From: Rhodanobacter thiooxydans
GTDB taxonomy: Bacteria; Pseudomonadota; Gammaproteobacteria; Xanthomonadales; Rhodanobacteraceae
Reading direction: 5' to 3'
NCBI RefSeq assembly: GCF_030291135.1
Contig: NZ_CP127409.1
Location: forward strand, 3,410,001 to 3,474,000
DNA length: 64,000 nucleotides
Position numbers and translations under genes: made by a program. Of this stretch, positions 36,611 through 45,332 are shown in pieces. Within the stretch, counting starts at the first letter, position 1. Each line of letters starts with the position of its first letter. The notes beneath the pieces are model-generated. The model saw only the letters and a program-made list of their open reading frames with translations, made no database searches and was not told the DNA's origin.

Positions 36611-37141
36611 ATGAATTCCCTGCGCAGCTTCAAGGGCATCGCGCCCAGCCTCGGCCAGCGTGTCTACGTCGACCCCGCCGCCAGCGTGATCGGCGACGTG
36701 GTGCTGGGCGACGACGTCTCGATCTGGCCCGGCGCGGTGCTGCGCGGCGACGTCAACCACATTCGTGTCGGCGCGAAGACCAGCATCCAGGACGGTGCCA
36801 TCGTGCACGTCGCCCACGCCGGCCCGTACGGACCCGGTTACCCGTGCCTGATCGGCGAGGGCGTCACCGTCGGTCACGCCGCGGTGGTACATGCCTGCAC
36901 CATCGGCGACTACTGCCTGATCGGCATGCACGCCAGCGTGCTGGATGGCGCGGTGGTGATGAAGCATGGCTTCGTCGGCGCCGGCGCGCTGGTGCCGCCG
37001 GGCAAGGTGGTCGGCGAGGGCGAGCTGTGGCTGGGCAACCCGGCGAGATGCGTGCGCCGGCTCGGCGAGCGCGAGATTGAGCAGCTGCACTACTCGGCCG
37101 ACCACTACGTGCGGCTGAAAGACGTTTACCTCGCCAGCTGA
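36611..37141 (+). CDS. Gamma-carbonic-anhydrase-like hexapeptide-repeat protein (YrdA/PaaY type)
   Basis: 176 residues. Left-handed beta-helix hexapeptide repeats from VYVDPAASVIGDVVLGDDV to about residue 130. The metal-ligand histidines are in AIVHVAH, VTVGHAAVVHAC; the LRGDVNHIRVGAKTSIQDG segment is strongly conserved. Gamma-class enzymes hydrate CO2, but many YrdA-type members show little activity. The C-terminal helix is complete. It ends six bases before the convergent next gene. Confidence 0.93.
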   Translation: MNSLRSFKGIAPSLGQRVYVDPAASVIGDVVLGDDVSIWPGAVLRGDVNHIRVGAKTSIQDGAIVHVAHAGPYGPGYPCLIGEGVTVGHAAVVHACTIGDYCLIGMHASVLDGAVVMKHGFVGAGALVPPGKVVGEGELWLGNPARCVRRLGEREIEQLHYSADHYVRLKDVYLAS

Positions 37142-37147
37142 ACCCGC

Positions 37148-37720
37148 CTACTGCGGCGTGGTGACGCTCGCCTGCCGCGCGTTGATTGCCGCTGCCTCCG
37201 CCGCGTGGCGCCGGCCGAGCAGGATGCGCTGCGCATCGAGGTAGCCGGCGAGCAGCGCCAGCTGGTAGTTGCTGGCGTTGGTCTCGTAGTGCGACGGGTC
37301 GTACTGGTAGTTGCCGGCGTCGTACGCGCGCAGCAGCTGCAGCTCGCGCTGCGCATCGTCGAGATTGCCCGCGGCCACGGTCTGCTCGACCAGCGTGCAG
37401 GCCGGCTTGAATGCCTCGCGCAGGCCGTCCAGCGCCGCCTGGTTTTGCGGGTCGAGCTGCAGCACGCTGAAGTAGAACTCGAACGCGTTGTTGCCTTCCG
37501 GCGAGACCAGGCGGCCGTCGCGCACCGCGTCGCGGGCCAGCCCGAGCATGATCGTGCTGCCGCTCTGCGCCTCGTCGTCCGCCACGGCGGCCTTTTTCGC
37601 CGGCGCCGCGTCCGCGCTGGCCCGGCTGTGCCAGGCAAGACCGCCGGCCACCAGCAACAGGCACAGGCAGACCGCGGCGATCACATAGCGATGCGCGATG
37701 AGGAAGGCTGGACGAGGCAT
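37148..37720 (-). CDS. Membrane-anchored TPR-like protein of unknown function
   Basis: 190 residues. One N-terminal helix (YVIAAVCLCLLLVAGGLAW) without lipobox, then a linker and a helical domain with IMLGLARDAVRDGRLVSP, AFEFYFSVLQLDPQNQAALDGL and a second repeat-like helix pair (ACTLVEQTVAAGNLDDAQRE). The pattern resembles the periplasmic helical part of some TonB-linked or energy-transducer proteins in Xanthomonadales, but there is no TonB C-terminal domain. The function is unknown. Confidence 0.75.
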   Translation of the reverse strand: MPRPAFLIAHRYVIAAVCLCLLLVAGGLAWHSRASADAAPAKKAAVADDEAQSGSTIMLGLARDAVRDGRLVSPEGNNAFEFYFSVLQLDPQNQAALDGLREAFKPACTLVEQTVAAGNLDDAQRELQLLRAYDAGNYQYDPSHYETNASNYQLALLAGYLDAQRILLGRRHAAEAAAINARQASVTTPQ

Positions 37721-37830
37721 GACGGGGTGCGCCGGGGAACGCCGCGCGCGGGAGCCTGCGTCGTCGACGCGCTCCCGGCGGCAGGCAGCACCTTAGTGTC
37801 GCCATGTTGCAGTCTCGTGGCGAAGTGGCT

Positions 37831-38041
37831 TCAGCGTGTGACAGTGGCCGCTTCCAGCCGCGCCAGCCAGGCCAGCGCATGGGCGCGGTCGGCGCCGCAC
37901 ATCACCGGCTCGGGGCGCAGGCTGGCGCACACGGCGGGCCGCTCGGGACGGCCGAAGATCGCGCAGCGGTGGTCGTCGGTGAGCTGCACGCAGCGCACGC
38001 CGGCGGGTTTGCCCCCGGGCATGCCGGGGATCGGCGAGAAC
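37831..38041 (-). pseudogene. YkgJ-type cysteine-cluster protein, 5' end removed by island insertion
   Basis: The minus-strand frame ending at 37831 encodes SPIPGMPGGKPAGVRCVQL, CAIFGRPERPAVCASLRP and a normal C-terminus. These are the second half of the YkgJ (CxxCxxCC) family. The expected N-terminal part with GCxxCC before SPIPGMP is missing: at about 38036-38041 the sequence changes into lower-GC DNA, and the only available start lies in that foreign DNA. The break coincides with the core-site-like inverted repeat at 38039-38062, so I infer that a mobile island inserted here. The 5' half should lie beyond the right end of the island, outside this window. Confidence 0.8.
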
Positions 38042-38062
38042 TTTGGCGGATTACCCAAAGTT
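38039..38062. repeat. Left attachment (core) site of the island
   Basis: AACTTTGG (38039-38046) and CCAAAGTT (38055-38062) are perfect inverted eight-base arms around the eight-base spacer CGGATTAC. This 8-8-8 geometry is what a tyrosine recombinase core site needs: two monomers on the arms and strand exchange in the spacer. It lies exactly where the ykgJ coding sequence breaks off and 117 bases before the first recombinase gene. Identification as attL is inference; the matching copy at the other end was not found in the window. Confidence 0.65.
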
Positions 38063-38178
38063 GTCAAAACAGCAGGAAGCGTTGATTAAACGCTAAGCCA
38101 TCAAAAAGATCTCATATATTTCACATAGATAGGAGCAAAAAGCAAAACGCTGGGGGCTCAATCTGTGAGTTTGAAGCG

Positions 38179-40476
38179 ATGCCACTTGTCGCGAATTCGC
38201 GTTGGCTTGGCGAACATCCGCACGTCGCAATCAGTGCCGATCTGCTCGATCAGGTCTCGGCGCTCATTCCCTCGCTCTCGCCTGATATGCAGTGTCGCGT
38301 CTTCCCGACTCTGAAAAATGTCGAAGCGTACCTTCAACTCACGCGACAGACTCTCACAGCCGAGCTACTTCGAAACAAAGAACAAACGAGGTCGCTCTGC
38401 GAGGGTTTCATTGGAGCGGCGTATTCACCAATTTTTCAGGGGCAATCCCTCGCTGCAGCATGCCGACAAGGGAAGACTCTTCTAACGCTCGTCAATAGGC
38501 TCGGCCTATCTGATCCCGAGGCGCTTCGGGTGAAACGATTCTCGGCGTATGTCCTCACCCCTGACGTTACAGAGTGGATGTCTCGATTCGAGATCGTCGA
38601 GCTAGATGAAGATGCGAAGTGGCTTTGGCGCGGATGGACGACGCCCAACAAGGCCGGTCGAGTGTGTGGCTTCGATCTATATGGGGTCTTTGCGCGTCTA
38701 GGTCGTGAGTTTACTCAGCGCCTTTTCGAAGCCCTGCGGAAGGCTCTTCTTGGATCCAGGTCGGCGTCCATTCACGGCGTAGCGGAATTCTGCCAATTTA
38801 TCGCGAGTTTGCCGCCAGAAATCCAGGCGAGCCATTTCGATGATCCCTATTTTGTTGACGATTTCTTTGTGCAGTTCATTCGATATTTTTTCTCCACAGT
38901 ACTCGGGCGCGGCCTCAAGATTGAATCTCAACTAAGTCATTGGAACTACGGCTTTTTGCACTTCGCCAATAAGTACCTGTTCGATCAGGTTATGACACAT
39001 CCCGCTAGGCCACTGCCGCATGCTCCGAGGATGTACAGAGGGTGCATGCCGCGAATTTCGACAGATGACCACGGCACCTCTATTTCCACCACGCTACTGA
39101 CGCACATACCCCTGGAGATCAGCGATTCCAGCGCGAGAGAAATGCTCTTTAATCAGATACAGACTGATTTCGACAGAATCGTCGCGTGGGCGCGGGTTGA
39201 AACGGAGCATCTTTGGGCTGCTCATCAGCGCCGACTCGAACTGGCACCACGAGGGACGATCCGACACGTATATACGTTGGGCGGTGAACGCAAACGTCGT
39301 CTAGGGCTGACTTGCCCTACAAATCCAGACTGGCTCGCCAATGCTGCGGCGACCTATGAAGCCAACGGCCACTTCGGTGCTCGCGCCCATGCAGAGAAGA
39401 TATTTCCTGCGCCGATGATCGATACATCGCGCAAGCTTGGCGTTCCGGTCGACGGAGCACTCCTTCCACATGCCGCGCTGCTCGTTGCGATGGATCCCAA
39501 GATCACATGTGCGTTCCTTGAGGAACTTGAGCTTTACGACCGTCACGGAAAGCAAACTGGCTTCGTGGAACTTGACGGTGTGTGTTACTTGGTGGGCCGC
39601 AAAAGAAGAAGAGGCCCGCGGCTCGCCCAACAGGAGATTGCTCTCAATGATTCGACCAAGGAGATCGTCGAGCAAGTTATTCAGCTGACGAGTCCCCTAC
39701 GGAATTACCTAAGGAAGTGCAAGAGCTCGCACTGGCGCAAGCTCTTTCTGACGGTTAGTTCTGTGGCAGGAATGCCGCACATGCAGAATTTCTCTGCTCA
39801 GACATCGACAAAACTCGATGATCTTGCATCGCGATTTATAACGGCTCTCGGGCTCAACGAACATGATGCTCTAGATATCGCGAAGCGATTTAGCTTACGT
39901 GCCCTACGAGCTTCCGCGGGAGTAATCGTTTACCTACGCACTAAAAGTGTTACGGACATGGCTCGCGCTCTTGGCCATAACGTGTGCTCTCCCAACTTGC
40001 TTGATCACTATCTACCACGTCCAATCCAAGTGTTCTTCCAAGACAGATGGATTCGTATCTTCCAATCAGCGTTGATATGCGAAGCGATGAAGGACAGCGA
40101 TTACTTGCTTGAGTCTAGCCCATTTCAAACCATGGATGAACTCGATACCTTTCTTGGCAAACATGCTCTAAAGCAAATTCCAAAACACATCATTGACCCA
40201 GAAGATCCTGTTGACATCGAAGGCAGTGCGCCGGAGTCCACCAAGGTGGTCTTCGGAATAAGCAATGGAGTTATGACCGCCCTACTCAGTCTGGAGCTGG
40301 CCGTACGGGCAGCGATAAGGCGGCCATCGGGGCGCGCCGTGTACTGGTCCGGGGTCGCACATCGCCTGTGTGAGTATCTCGCCACCTTGGATGACCGACC
40401 GGATCTCACCAAGTGTCTTAAATGGGCCAGAGAGCACGCATCGGCAAACGCATTTGGAGAGCTCATCTATGGATAA
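38179..40476 (+). CDS. Large tyrosine-recombinase-like protein, first gene of the recombinase cassette
   Basis: 765 residues, far larger than typical integrases. The C-terminal third has a degenerate catalytic core: FSLRALRASAGVIVYLRTKS in place of HxxR, then DMARALGH with the second histidine and LLDHYLP with a candidate nucleophilic tyrosine. The N-terminal 450 residues are unlike common phage integrases. Codon use is much less GC-biased than in the genes to the left. The stop overlaps the next gene's ATG by eight bases (ATGGATAA). I infer a role in excision or integration together with the next three genes. A resemblance to GmtZ or TnpB-like large recombinases is possible but unproven. Confidence 0.72.
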   Translation: MPLVANSRWLGEHPHVAISADLLDQVSALIPSLSPDMQCRVFPTLKNVEAYLQLTRQTLTAELLRNKEQTRSLCEGFIGAAYSPIFQGQSLAAACRQGKTLLTLVNRLGLSDPEALRVKRFSAYVLTPDVTEWMSRFEIVELDEDAKWLWRGWTTPNKAGRVCGFDLYGVFARLGREFTQRLFEALRKALLGSRSASIHGVAEFCQFIASLPPEIQASHFDDPYFVDDFFVQFIRYFFSTVLGRGLKIESQLSHWNYGFLHFANKYLFDQVMTHPARPLPHAPRMYRGCMPRISTDDHGTSISTTLLTHIPLEISDSSAREMLFNQIQTDFDRIVAWARVETEHLWAAHQRRLELAPRGTIRHVYTLGGERKRRLGLTCPTNPDWLANAAATYEANGHFGARAHAEKIFPAPMIDTSRKLGVPVDGALLPHAALLVAMDPKITCAFLEELELYDRHGKQTGFVELDGVCYLVGRKRRRGPRLAQQEIALNDSTKEIVEQVIQLTSPLRNYLRKCKSSHWRKLFLTVSSVAGMPHMQNFSAQTSTKLDDLASRFITALGLNEHDALDIAKRFSLRALRASAGVIVYLRTKSVTDMARALGHNVCSPNLLDHYLPRPIQVFFQDRWIRIFQSALICEAMKDSDYLLESSPFQTMDELDTFLGKHALKQIPKHIIDPEDPVDIEGSAPESTKVVFGISNGVMTALLSLELAVRAAIRRPSGRAVYWSGVAHRLCEYLATLDDRPDLTKCLKWAREHASANAFGELIYG

Positions 40477-42607
40477 GGCAGTTCTCTGGCCTACGGCAAA
40501 AGGAGGACAGCTCCCAGCAGCCGATTTCCTAGCTGACATCAAGATGCTCTCCGAATGTTCTGCGGATCGCTACCGCACCGCACGCTGGCTAGCCACGGAT
40601 TTCGAAAATCCGGTTTGGTCCCTTCAATTTGATCGTGCCAAAGGTAAATTTTTCGAGATAGATTGGCGCGTTCGCCTTGGTCTCGGCCCGACGCTGCTAA
40701 CGGACGATCGACATCGGCCGCTGCTAACTACGCTGCGAACTTGGCTGACGTTTCAAACGCACACCGATGCCACCAACTACGCGCTGCGTTGTCTAAGGAC
40801 CGAGTACGAGATAGTTATCAGGGCCACCCTGTGGATCGACTACCTCCTGATACATGCAGAACAGCTCCAGCTACCCGCCCATGGCCTTGGCGCGATCACT
40901 CATGATCAGCTGATTGAGGCCATTTACGTGGTTGCAAGTAACTCACGGCGAAGTATTTCAGTTTATCAGTGGCCGTCTCGCCTCACCTCGTATCTGCGCG
41001 ATCACACCTCATCCGTAAATTCGGATGAGGCTCGCGCTATGACGCGTGAGTATCCGTTTTTAGCCCGGGATGTTCCACCCTCCCAGGAGTGCCTCACTGA
41101 GCTTTCGCGAGAAGAGATTGTATTGGCGCGCTGCTGGCTCTGGCGAGAAGGTTACTATGTAACTCTTAGGAACGACCCCACCTCTTATCAATGGTCTCCA
41201 TTTCTAAGGCCGCTAGTCGAAGCTATCTACATGAATACGCTGCGAGGCTATGTTGCCAAACCATCCGCTCCGGAACTGTGTTTGACACCAGGTCATCGAG
41301 CGGCCAGTCGGGAATATCCTGCCGTTCCTATAAAGCATTCCGGTGGGCGCATGAACGAGCGCGTGCTGCGCGGCTATATTACCTCGCTTCGATCGCTCGC
41401 CCATCTACACGTGATGGGGCAAGAAGTACCTTTCACAGCACTCCAATCAATAGACGTTAAAGGGACCATTCAAGCGCTCGACCCGCCTGTAGGCCAGCGA
41501 TTTGGGTCCGTGCCCGCCTCGGTGGTGTTTAAAGCAATACGCCACGCCATTGAGTACGCTCTGGAGTTTGGCGAGGATCTCGTTGAGGCTTATCTCCTCT
41601 TGGCAGAAAGCGCTCGCTCTGCTGGAGGGAGTATTAGCGTTTTTTGTCACAACCGGGCACTCAAAGGTTATCTCTCAACTCGACTACGACGGCTCGGCGT
41701 GCGGGCATGGACCTGTGAGCCGTCCAACGCTGGCGTCATCGGCGGCCCAGCCCTTAGCGGTCACTCCGGCTACTACCGCCTACTACGCTCGAAACCGGGC
41801 TTGTGGGAACTCTTGCGCGTTCTTTACGGGGCTATCGAAATAGTTGCCGGATCGACCATGGCGCGCCGATCAGGTGAGCTAGTGGATCTTGTCGCCGGAT
41901 CTTGCCTTAACGCTTCCGAAGATCAGTTACTTTTTCGCAATCGAAAGTCCGGTGTCCTAGGATACCGAGAGCTCGAAGAGCGGCCAATACCACCGATTGT
42001 CGTGCGGCTTATAAAAATGCTTGACTCTCTCCAGAACGGATTGATTCGCATTGGTGCGCTACAGTCGAAAACAGCTTTATTTGCACCGCCCACTGCTTGT
42101 GGTAATGCGCCACTTTGTGAAATTGTTTCGGAGGCGTTCGATGACTCGGTAGATATCTTTTGTGACTACTTTGAACTTCCTCTCAACATGAAAGGTGAGC
42201 GCTACTATTTGAGGCAACACCAATTTCGCCGCTTTTTCGCAATGATGTTCTTTTGGTCCAATCAATTTGGCGGGCTCGACACGTTGCGGTGGTTTCTTGG
42301 GCACTCTGACATTGCCCATATCTACCACTACATCACTGAGGTCACCCCAGGCGCGGTACTTAGAGGCGTAGCGGCGGAGTGGGCGTTGAACGCCGTAAAG
42401 GACCACGATAATGTCGCTGAGCGACTAAGTGACCTCATTGAAGAGCGCTTTCACACACGAAAATTCCAGATTCTTAAGGACGAAGAACTCCAGGAATACA
42501 TCGAAGAGCTCATGCTGTCAGGTGTCGTGGTGATCGAGCCCGAATTTCTGGATGACTCGCGGTCCTACCGCATTCTCATAAGAATTATTCCGCGGAGTGC
42601 TCAATGA
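40469..42607 (+). CDS. Large tyrosine recombinase, second gene of the cassette
   Basis: 712 residues from the ATG at 40469, with GGAG nine bases before it; an upstream in-frame start at 40370 lies inside the previous gene and lacks such a site. The catalytic residues look complete: arginine I in ARRSGELVDL, HQFR (HxxR) in RQHQFRRFF, LGHSDIAH, and tyrosine in IYHYITEV. The N-terminal 400 residues are a large extra domain. It overlaps both neighbours (eight and four bases), showing strict co-expression. It resembles the larger recombinases of Tn554-type and gamma-mobile-trio elements in layout. Confidence 0.8.
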   Translation: MDKAVLWPTAKGGQLPAADFLADIKMLSECSADRYRTARWLATDFENPVWSLQFDRAKGKFFEIDWRVRLGLGPTLLTDDRHRPLLTTLRTWLTFQTHTDATNYALRCLRTEYEIVIRATLWIDYLLIHAEQLQLPAHGLGAITHDQLIEAIYVVASNSRRSISVYQWPSRLTSYLRDHTSSVNSDEARAMTREYPFLARDVPPSQECLTELSREEIVLARCWLWREGYYVTLRNDPTSYQWSPFLRPLVEAIYMNTLRGYVAKPSAPELCLTPGHRAASREYPAVPIKHSGGRMNERVLRGYITSLRSLAHLHVMGQEVPFTALQSIDVKGTIQALDPPVGQRFGSVPASVVFKAIRHAIEYALEFGEDLVEAYLLLAESARSAGGSISVFCHNRALKGYLSTRLRRLGVRAWTCEPSNAGVIGGPALSGHSGYYRLLRSKPGLWELLRVLYGAIEIVAGSTMARRSGELVDLVAGSCLNASEDQLLFRNRKSGVLGYRELEERPIPPIVVRLIKMLDSLQNGLIRIGALQSKTALFAPPTACGNAPLCEIVSEAFDDSVDIFCDYFELPLNMKGERYYLRQHQFRRFFAMMFFWSNQFGGLDTLRWFLGHSDIAHIYHYITEVTPGAVLRGVAAEWALNAVKDHDNVAERLSDLIEERFHTRKFQILKDEELQEYIEELMLSGVVVIEPEFLDDSRSYRILIRIIPRSAQ

Positions 42608-43158
42608 GCGTCTCCCGCAGCGAAGCGAACGCCGCATCGGTGATTGCGCTCGTAGATTTGTTGACGAAAGTCATTGCCAAACCAGGTGATCACCTGAACA
42701 GTGCGAGTCTCAACCATGCCATAACGTCCCAAGGTGCCCTCGCAGCGTATGAGAGTCTTGAGCTCGGGATACGCCGAGCGAGTCTCAACACACAAAAGAA
42801 GGCCTGTGATTTTTGTTTGGGTGGTTTTGCGGTGCTTGACTCTTTGCGGCGTAGAGCACGCGAGTCCATCGCGAGCGCGAAGACTCAGGCTCGCCATAGT
42901 GGGAAACGTACAAAGGAAGGGCTACTTTTGCGTGTTACTGAGCAAGAGCAGGAGATCCAGCTGCTTTTGGAAGACTTGCAACTTCTACAGCGCGCTTTTG
43001 AGCGCCGGTCTATGCAGGCGCGAAGTTACGCTGAGAGTTCAAAAATGCCATCCATCATTGCGCTTTGTCGAGCTGAACAACGCGAGATCGACACCGGACT
43101 TGATCTAAGGCGAAAGGTATTTGAAGCATCCAATGTAAGACCCATCGTGCGCCCGTGA
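42604..43158 (+). CDS. Small coiled-coil accessory protein of the recombinase cassette (TnpC/GmtX-like)
   Basis: 184 residues. The N-terminal 60 residues are helical; SLNTQKKACDFCLGGFAVLD and LRRRARESIASAKTQARHSG are basic and probably contact DNA; KRTKEGLLLRVTEQEQEIQLL begins a heptad-like coiled coil. No catalytic motif. Its start overlaps the preceding stop (ATGA) and its stop overlaps the next start (GTGA). Small coiled-coil proteins of this kind (TnpC in Tn554, GmtX in gamma-mobile-trio elements) accompany paired tyrosine recombinases. Homology to either is suggested by position and character only. Confidence 0.65.
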   Translation: MSVSRSEANAASVIALVDLLTKVIAKPGDHLNSASLNHAITSQGALAAYESLELGIRRASLNTQKKACDFCLGGFAVLDSLRRRARESIASAKTQARHSGKRTKEGLLLRVTEQEQEIQLLLEDLQLLQRAFERRSMQARSYAESSKMPSIIALCRAEQREIDTGLDLRRKVFEASNVRPIVRP

Positions 43159-44603
43159 GCATGCAGAAGCATAAGTTGTACCGCCTTACCTCGGACTCGT
43201 GGAAGTTGCCACTCTACGTCGACGACCACGGCGCACTGACTACCGTCGCCGCGATCGATATACCTTTGATCCTGTGGCCCGACGGACGCTGGTGCCATAT
43301 CGGTAACGCTTATATGTTGCGGCTCTTCGAACGCGGTTTGTCTCGACGCAATCGCGGAGGGACGCTCTTTACCTATGCGACGAACATTAGTCACCTTCTA
43401 CGGCTTCTGTACCAGCGCCGCATTGCACCGGAAGATCTTTCGGACAATCAGTTCACTGCGTTTGTGCATTCTCTTCTAGAAGAGCGCACGGTTGCGGAGC
43501 CAAACATGCCATTGCGGGATGCCAACACCGTATTGGCAATTGGTCGTGCTTCGTTGGACTTTCTAGCGTTCGTGGCGACACGGATCGACGATACCAGCCT
43601 CTTGGGGCCAAACGGACGGATACATGCTGAGCTGAAAGAAGCCAAGCTGTGGAGCACTTCTGATGGGACCGGGCGCAGCAGAACCGTCCGATTTTGGCAC
43701 CATGCAAGCTTTCCCACTCCCGACCCAAGGACGGTCGTTTTACCTATCAGTGCCGTGTCCATCTCCAAGTTGCGTGATTCCGTTGACACCATCAGCACAA
43801 GCCATTTTTTGCGAAAGCGTCGTTATGTATTGATCAAACTTCTCGAAATCACGGGTGGTCGGCGATCGGAAGTGGCTGCGTTGACGGTCGATTCGATTCG
43901 GAGAGCCTCCCGCATGCATGACCCAATGCTCAGGATCATCACTGTAAAGAAAGGGGGAGGTCGCGCGGCCGAACGCCTTCTGCCTATCTCCCACCATGAT
44001 GTCGCCTCCGTATTGGAGTTCATTGAAGTCAATCGCAGCCGAATCATACGAAAAACATGTGGGACGACGGGTGATACAGGCGTTTTGCTCATCAGCGAAA
44101 GGACCGGTAGGCCGCTTGAGGCGCCCACGATCACGAAGGAAATTCACACTCTAGCCAAGGCAGCAGGGATAGCGGTGAAGGTCTGCCCTCACATGTTTCG
44201 GCACCGCTTCATCACCAAACTCTTCGTGTGGCTCATCAATCAGCACAACATCGAGAACGAAGACTCGTTCCGTCGGCTGCTCCTTGACGGTAACGCCATG
44301 CGTGAAAAGGTACGCCAATGGACGGGTCACGCGAATCTCGCATCACTCGATACTTACATTCACATGGCTTTTGATGAAGCCGCGAACTTCGGCAAGGTCG
44401 AGACCGCAGTTAACCTTCGGAGAGTTGTAGAGTCCTTCCGTGGAACCGTCGAGCAAACGGCCAACGAAATGCACAATGCGATGAAAAATAGGGAGTCGAC
44501 ATTGCACATTGCAGAGTCATTTACGCATCTTCTTCGCGAGTTCGTGATTGATCTAGAGAAAGCCGTCGACGTCAGCCAACCATCGGGAAGCACTCAAGGG
44601 TGA
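43155..44603 (+). CDS. Tyrosine recombinase/integrase, last gene of the cassette
   Basis: 482 residues (GTG at 43155 overlapping the previous stop; ATG at 43161 is the alternative). A SAM-like core-binding domain covers about residues 55-150 (GGTLFTYATNISHLLRLLYQ). The catalytic domain is complete: arginine I in LLEITGGRRSEVAALTV, lysine in ITVKKGGGRAAERLLPI, HMFRH (HxxR) in CPHMFRHRFITKL, WTGHANLASLD, and tyrosine in TYIHM. About 80 residues follow the tyrosine, forming a helical tail. It is the most canonical of the three recombinases and comparable to GmtY or TnpA. Confidence 0.85.
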   Translation: MSMQKHKLYRLTSDSWKLPLYVDDHGALTTVAAIDIPLILWPDGRWCHIGNAYMLRLFERGLSRRNRGGTLFTYATNISHLLRLLYQRRIAPEDLSDNQFTAFVHSLLEERTVAEPNMPLRDANTVLAIGRASLDFLAFVATRIDDTSLLGPNGRIHAELKEAKLWSTSDGTGRSRTVRFWHHASFPTPDPRTVVLPISAVSISKLRDSVDTISTSHFLRKRRYVLIKLLEITGGRRSEVAALTVDSIRRASRMHDPMLRIITVKKGGGRAAERLLPISHHDVASVLEFIEVNRSRIIRKTCGTTGDTGVLLISERTGRPLEAPTITKEIHTLAKAAGIAVKVCPHMFRHRFITKLFVWLINQHNIENEDSFRRLLLDGNAMREKVRQWTGHANLASLDTYIHMAFDEAANFGKVETAVNLRRVVESFRGTVEQTANEMHNAMKNRESTLHIAESFTHLLREFVIDLEKAVDVSQPSGSTQG

Positions 44604-44731
44604 CCATGCTGGACGGTGCGATATTCGCGTAAACAATCATTCGCGCATGTGCTTCCTCTGAGAAGACGATGACACTACGACGTCGGAATCACTGATGTCC
44701 CGAAGTGTTCGGCGATTCCCGGGAATGTCAG

Positions 44732-45055
44732 TCAGTGACTTCCTTTTGCAGACAACGTGAGCAATCGCTTACGAGCCGTGGATGTCAGCCTATGAAAATT
44801 AGCGATGAGCATGGCCAGGTCATCGTCTTCAGCAAAGAAATAAGCAACAGGCATGCCTAGAGCTTGACCTAGCTTGCTGAGGGTGTTCGTGTCGGGTGCG
44901 TGCTTGCCGCGCTCATATTGATTGATTCGCGGTGATGCTACTGCAGGATCCATACCAGCTTGGATGCCGAGTTCTCGCTGAGATATACCCACGGCCAAGC
45001 GCGCTTCTTTCAAGCGAGCAGCCAGAACGACTTCCTTTTTACCTCCGCGAGCCAT
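44732..45055 (-). CDS. XRE-family helix-turn-helix regulator
   Basis: 107 residues. The HTH is at residues 13-68: RLKEARLAVGISQRELGIQA, VASPRINQYERGKHAPD and LSKLGQALGMPVAYFF, with the usual C-terminal helix LIANFHRLTSTARKRL. It is divergent from the HEPN gene, separated by 277 bases without a gene, which can hold a shared promoter and operator. As a Cro/CI-like repressor it may control the neighbouring HEPN gene or the recombinase cassette. Targets are inferred from position only. Confidence 0.88.
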   Translation of the reverse strand: MARGGKKEVVLAARLKEARLAVGISQRELGIQAGMDPAVASPRINQYERGKHAPDTNTLSKLGQALGMPVAYFFAEDDDLAMLIANFHRLTSTARKRLLTLSAKGSH

Positions 45056-45332
45056 CCGATGAATCTGCCCTGTTGTGATCTAGGGACAGCTTCGGAGTCG
45101 CAGGCTCAACTGGATACTAAGAGTTCCTTAGTAATGCTCGTCACAGTTTCATGGGTGCGAGATCATGGTGGCGCTCCACGCGTGGAGACCACCTCCCTGT
45201 CCTTTTTTGTGAAGGGTCGAACGCGATCACTGCGTTTGGCCAATTCGGACACGGCGAACACAATGGCCGCGGTGATGAGATATTTGGAATGATCCGTATA
45301 TTTTTCATACTCAACGCCCAGGGCTGTAACCC

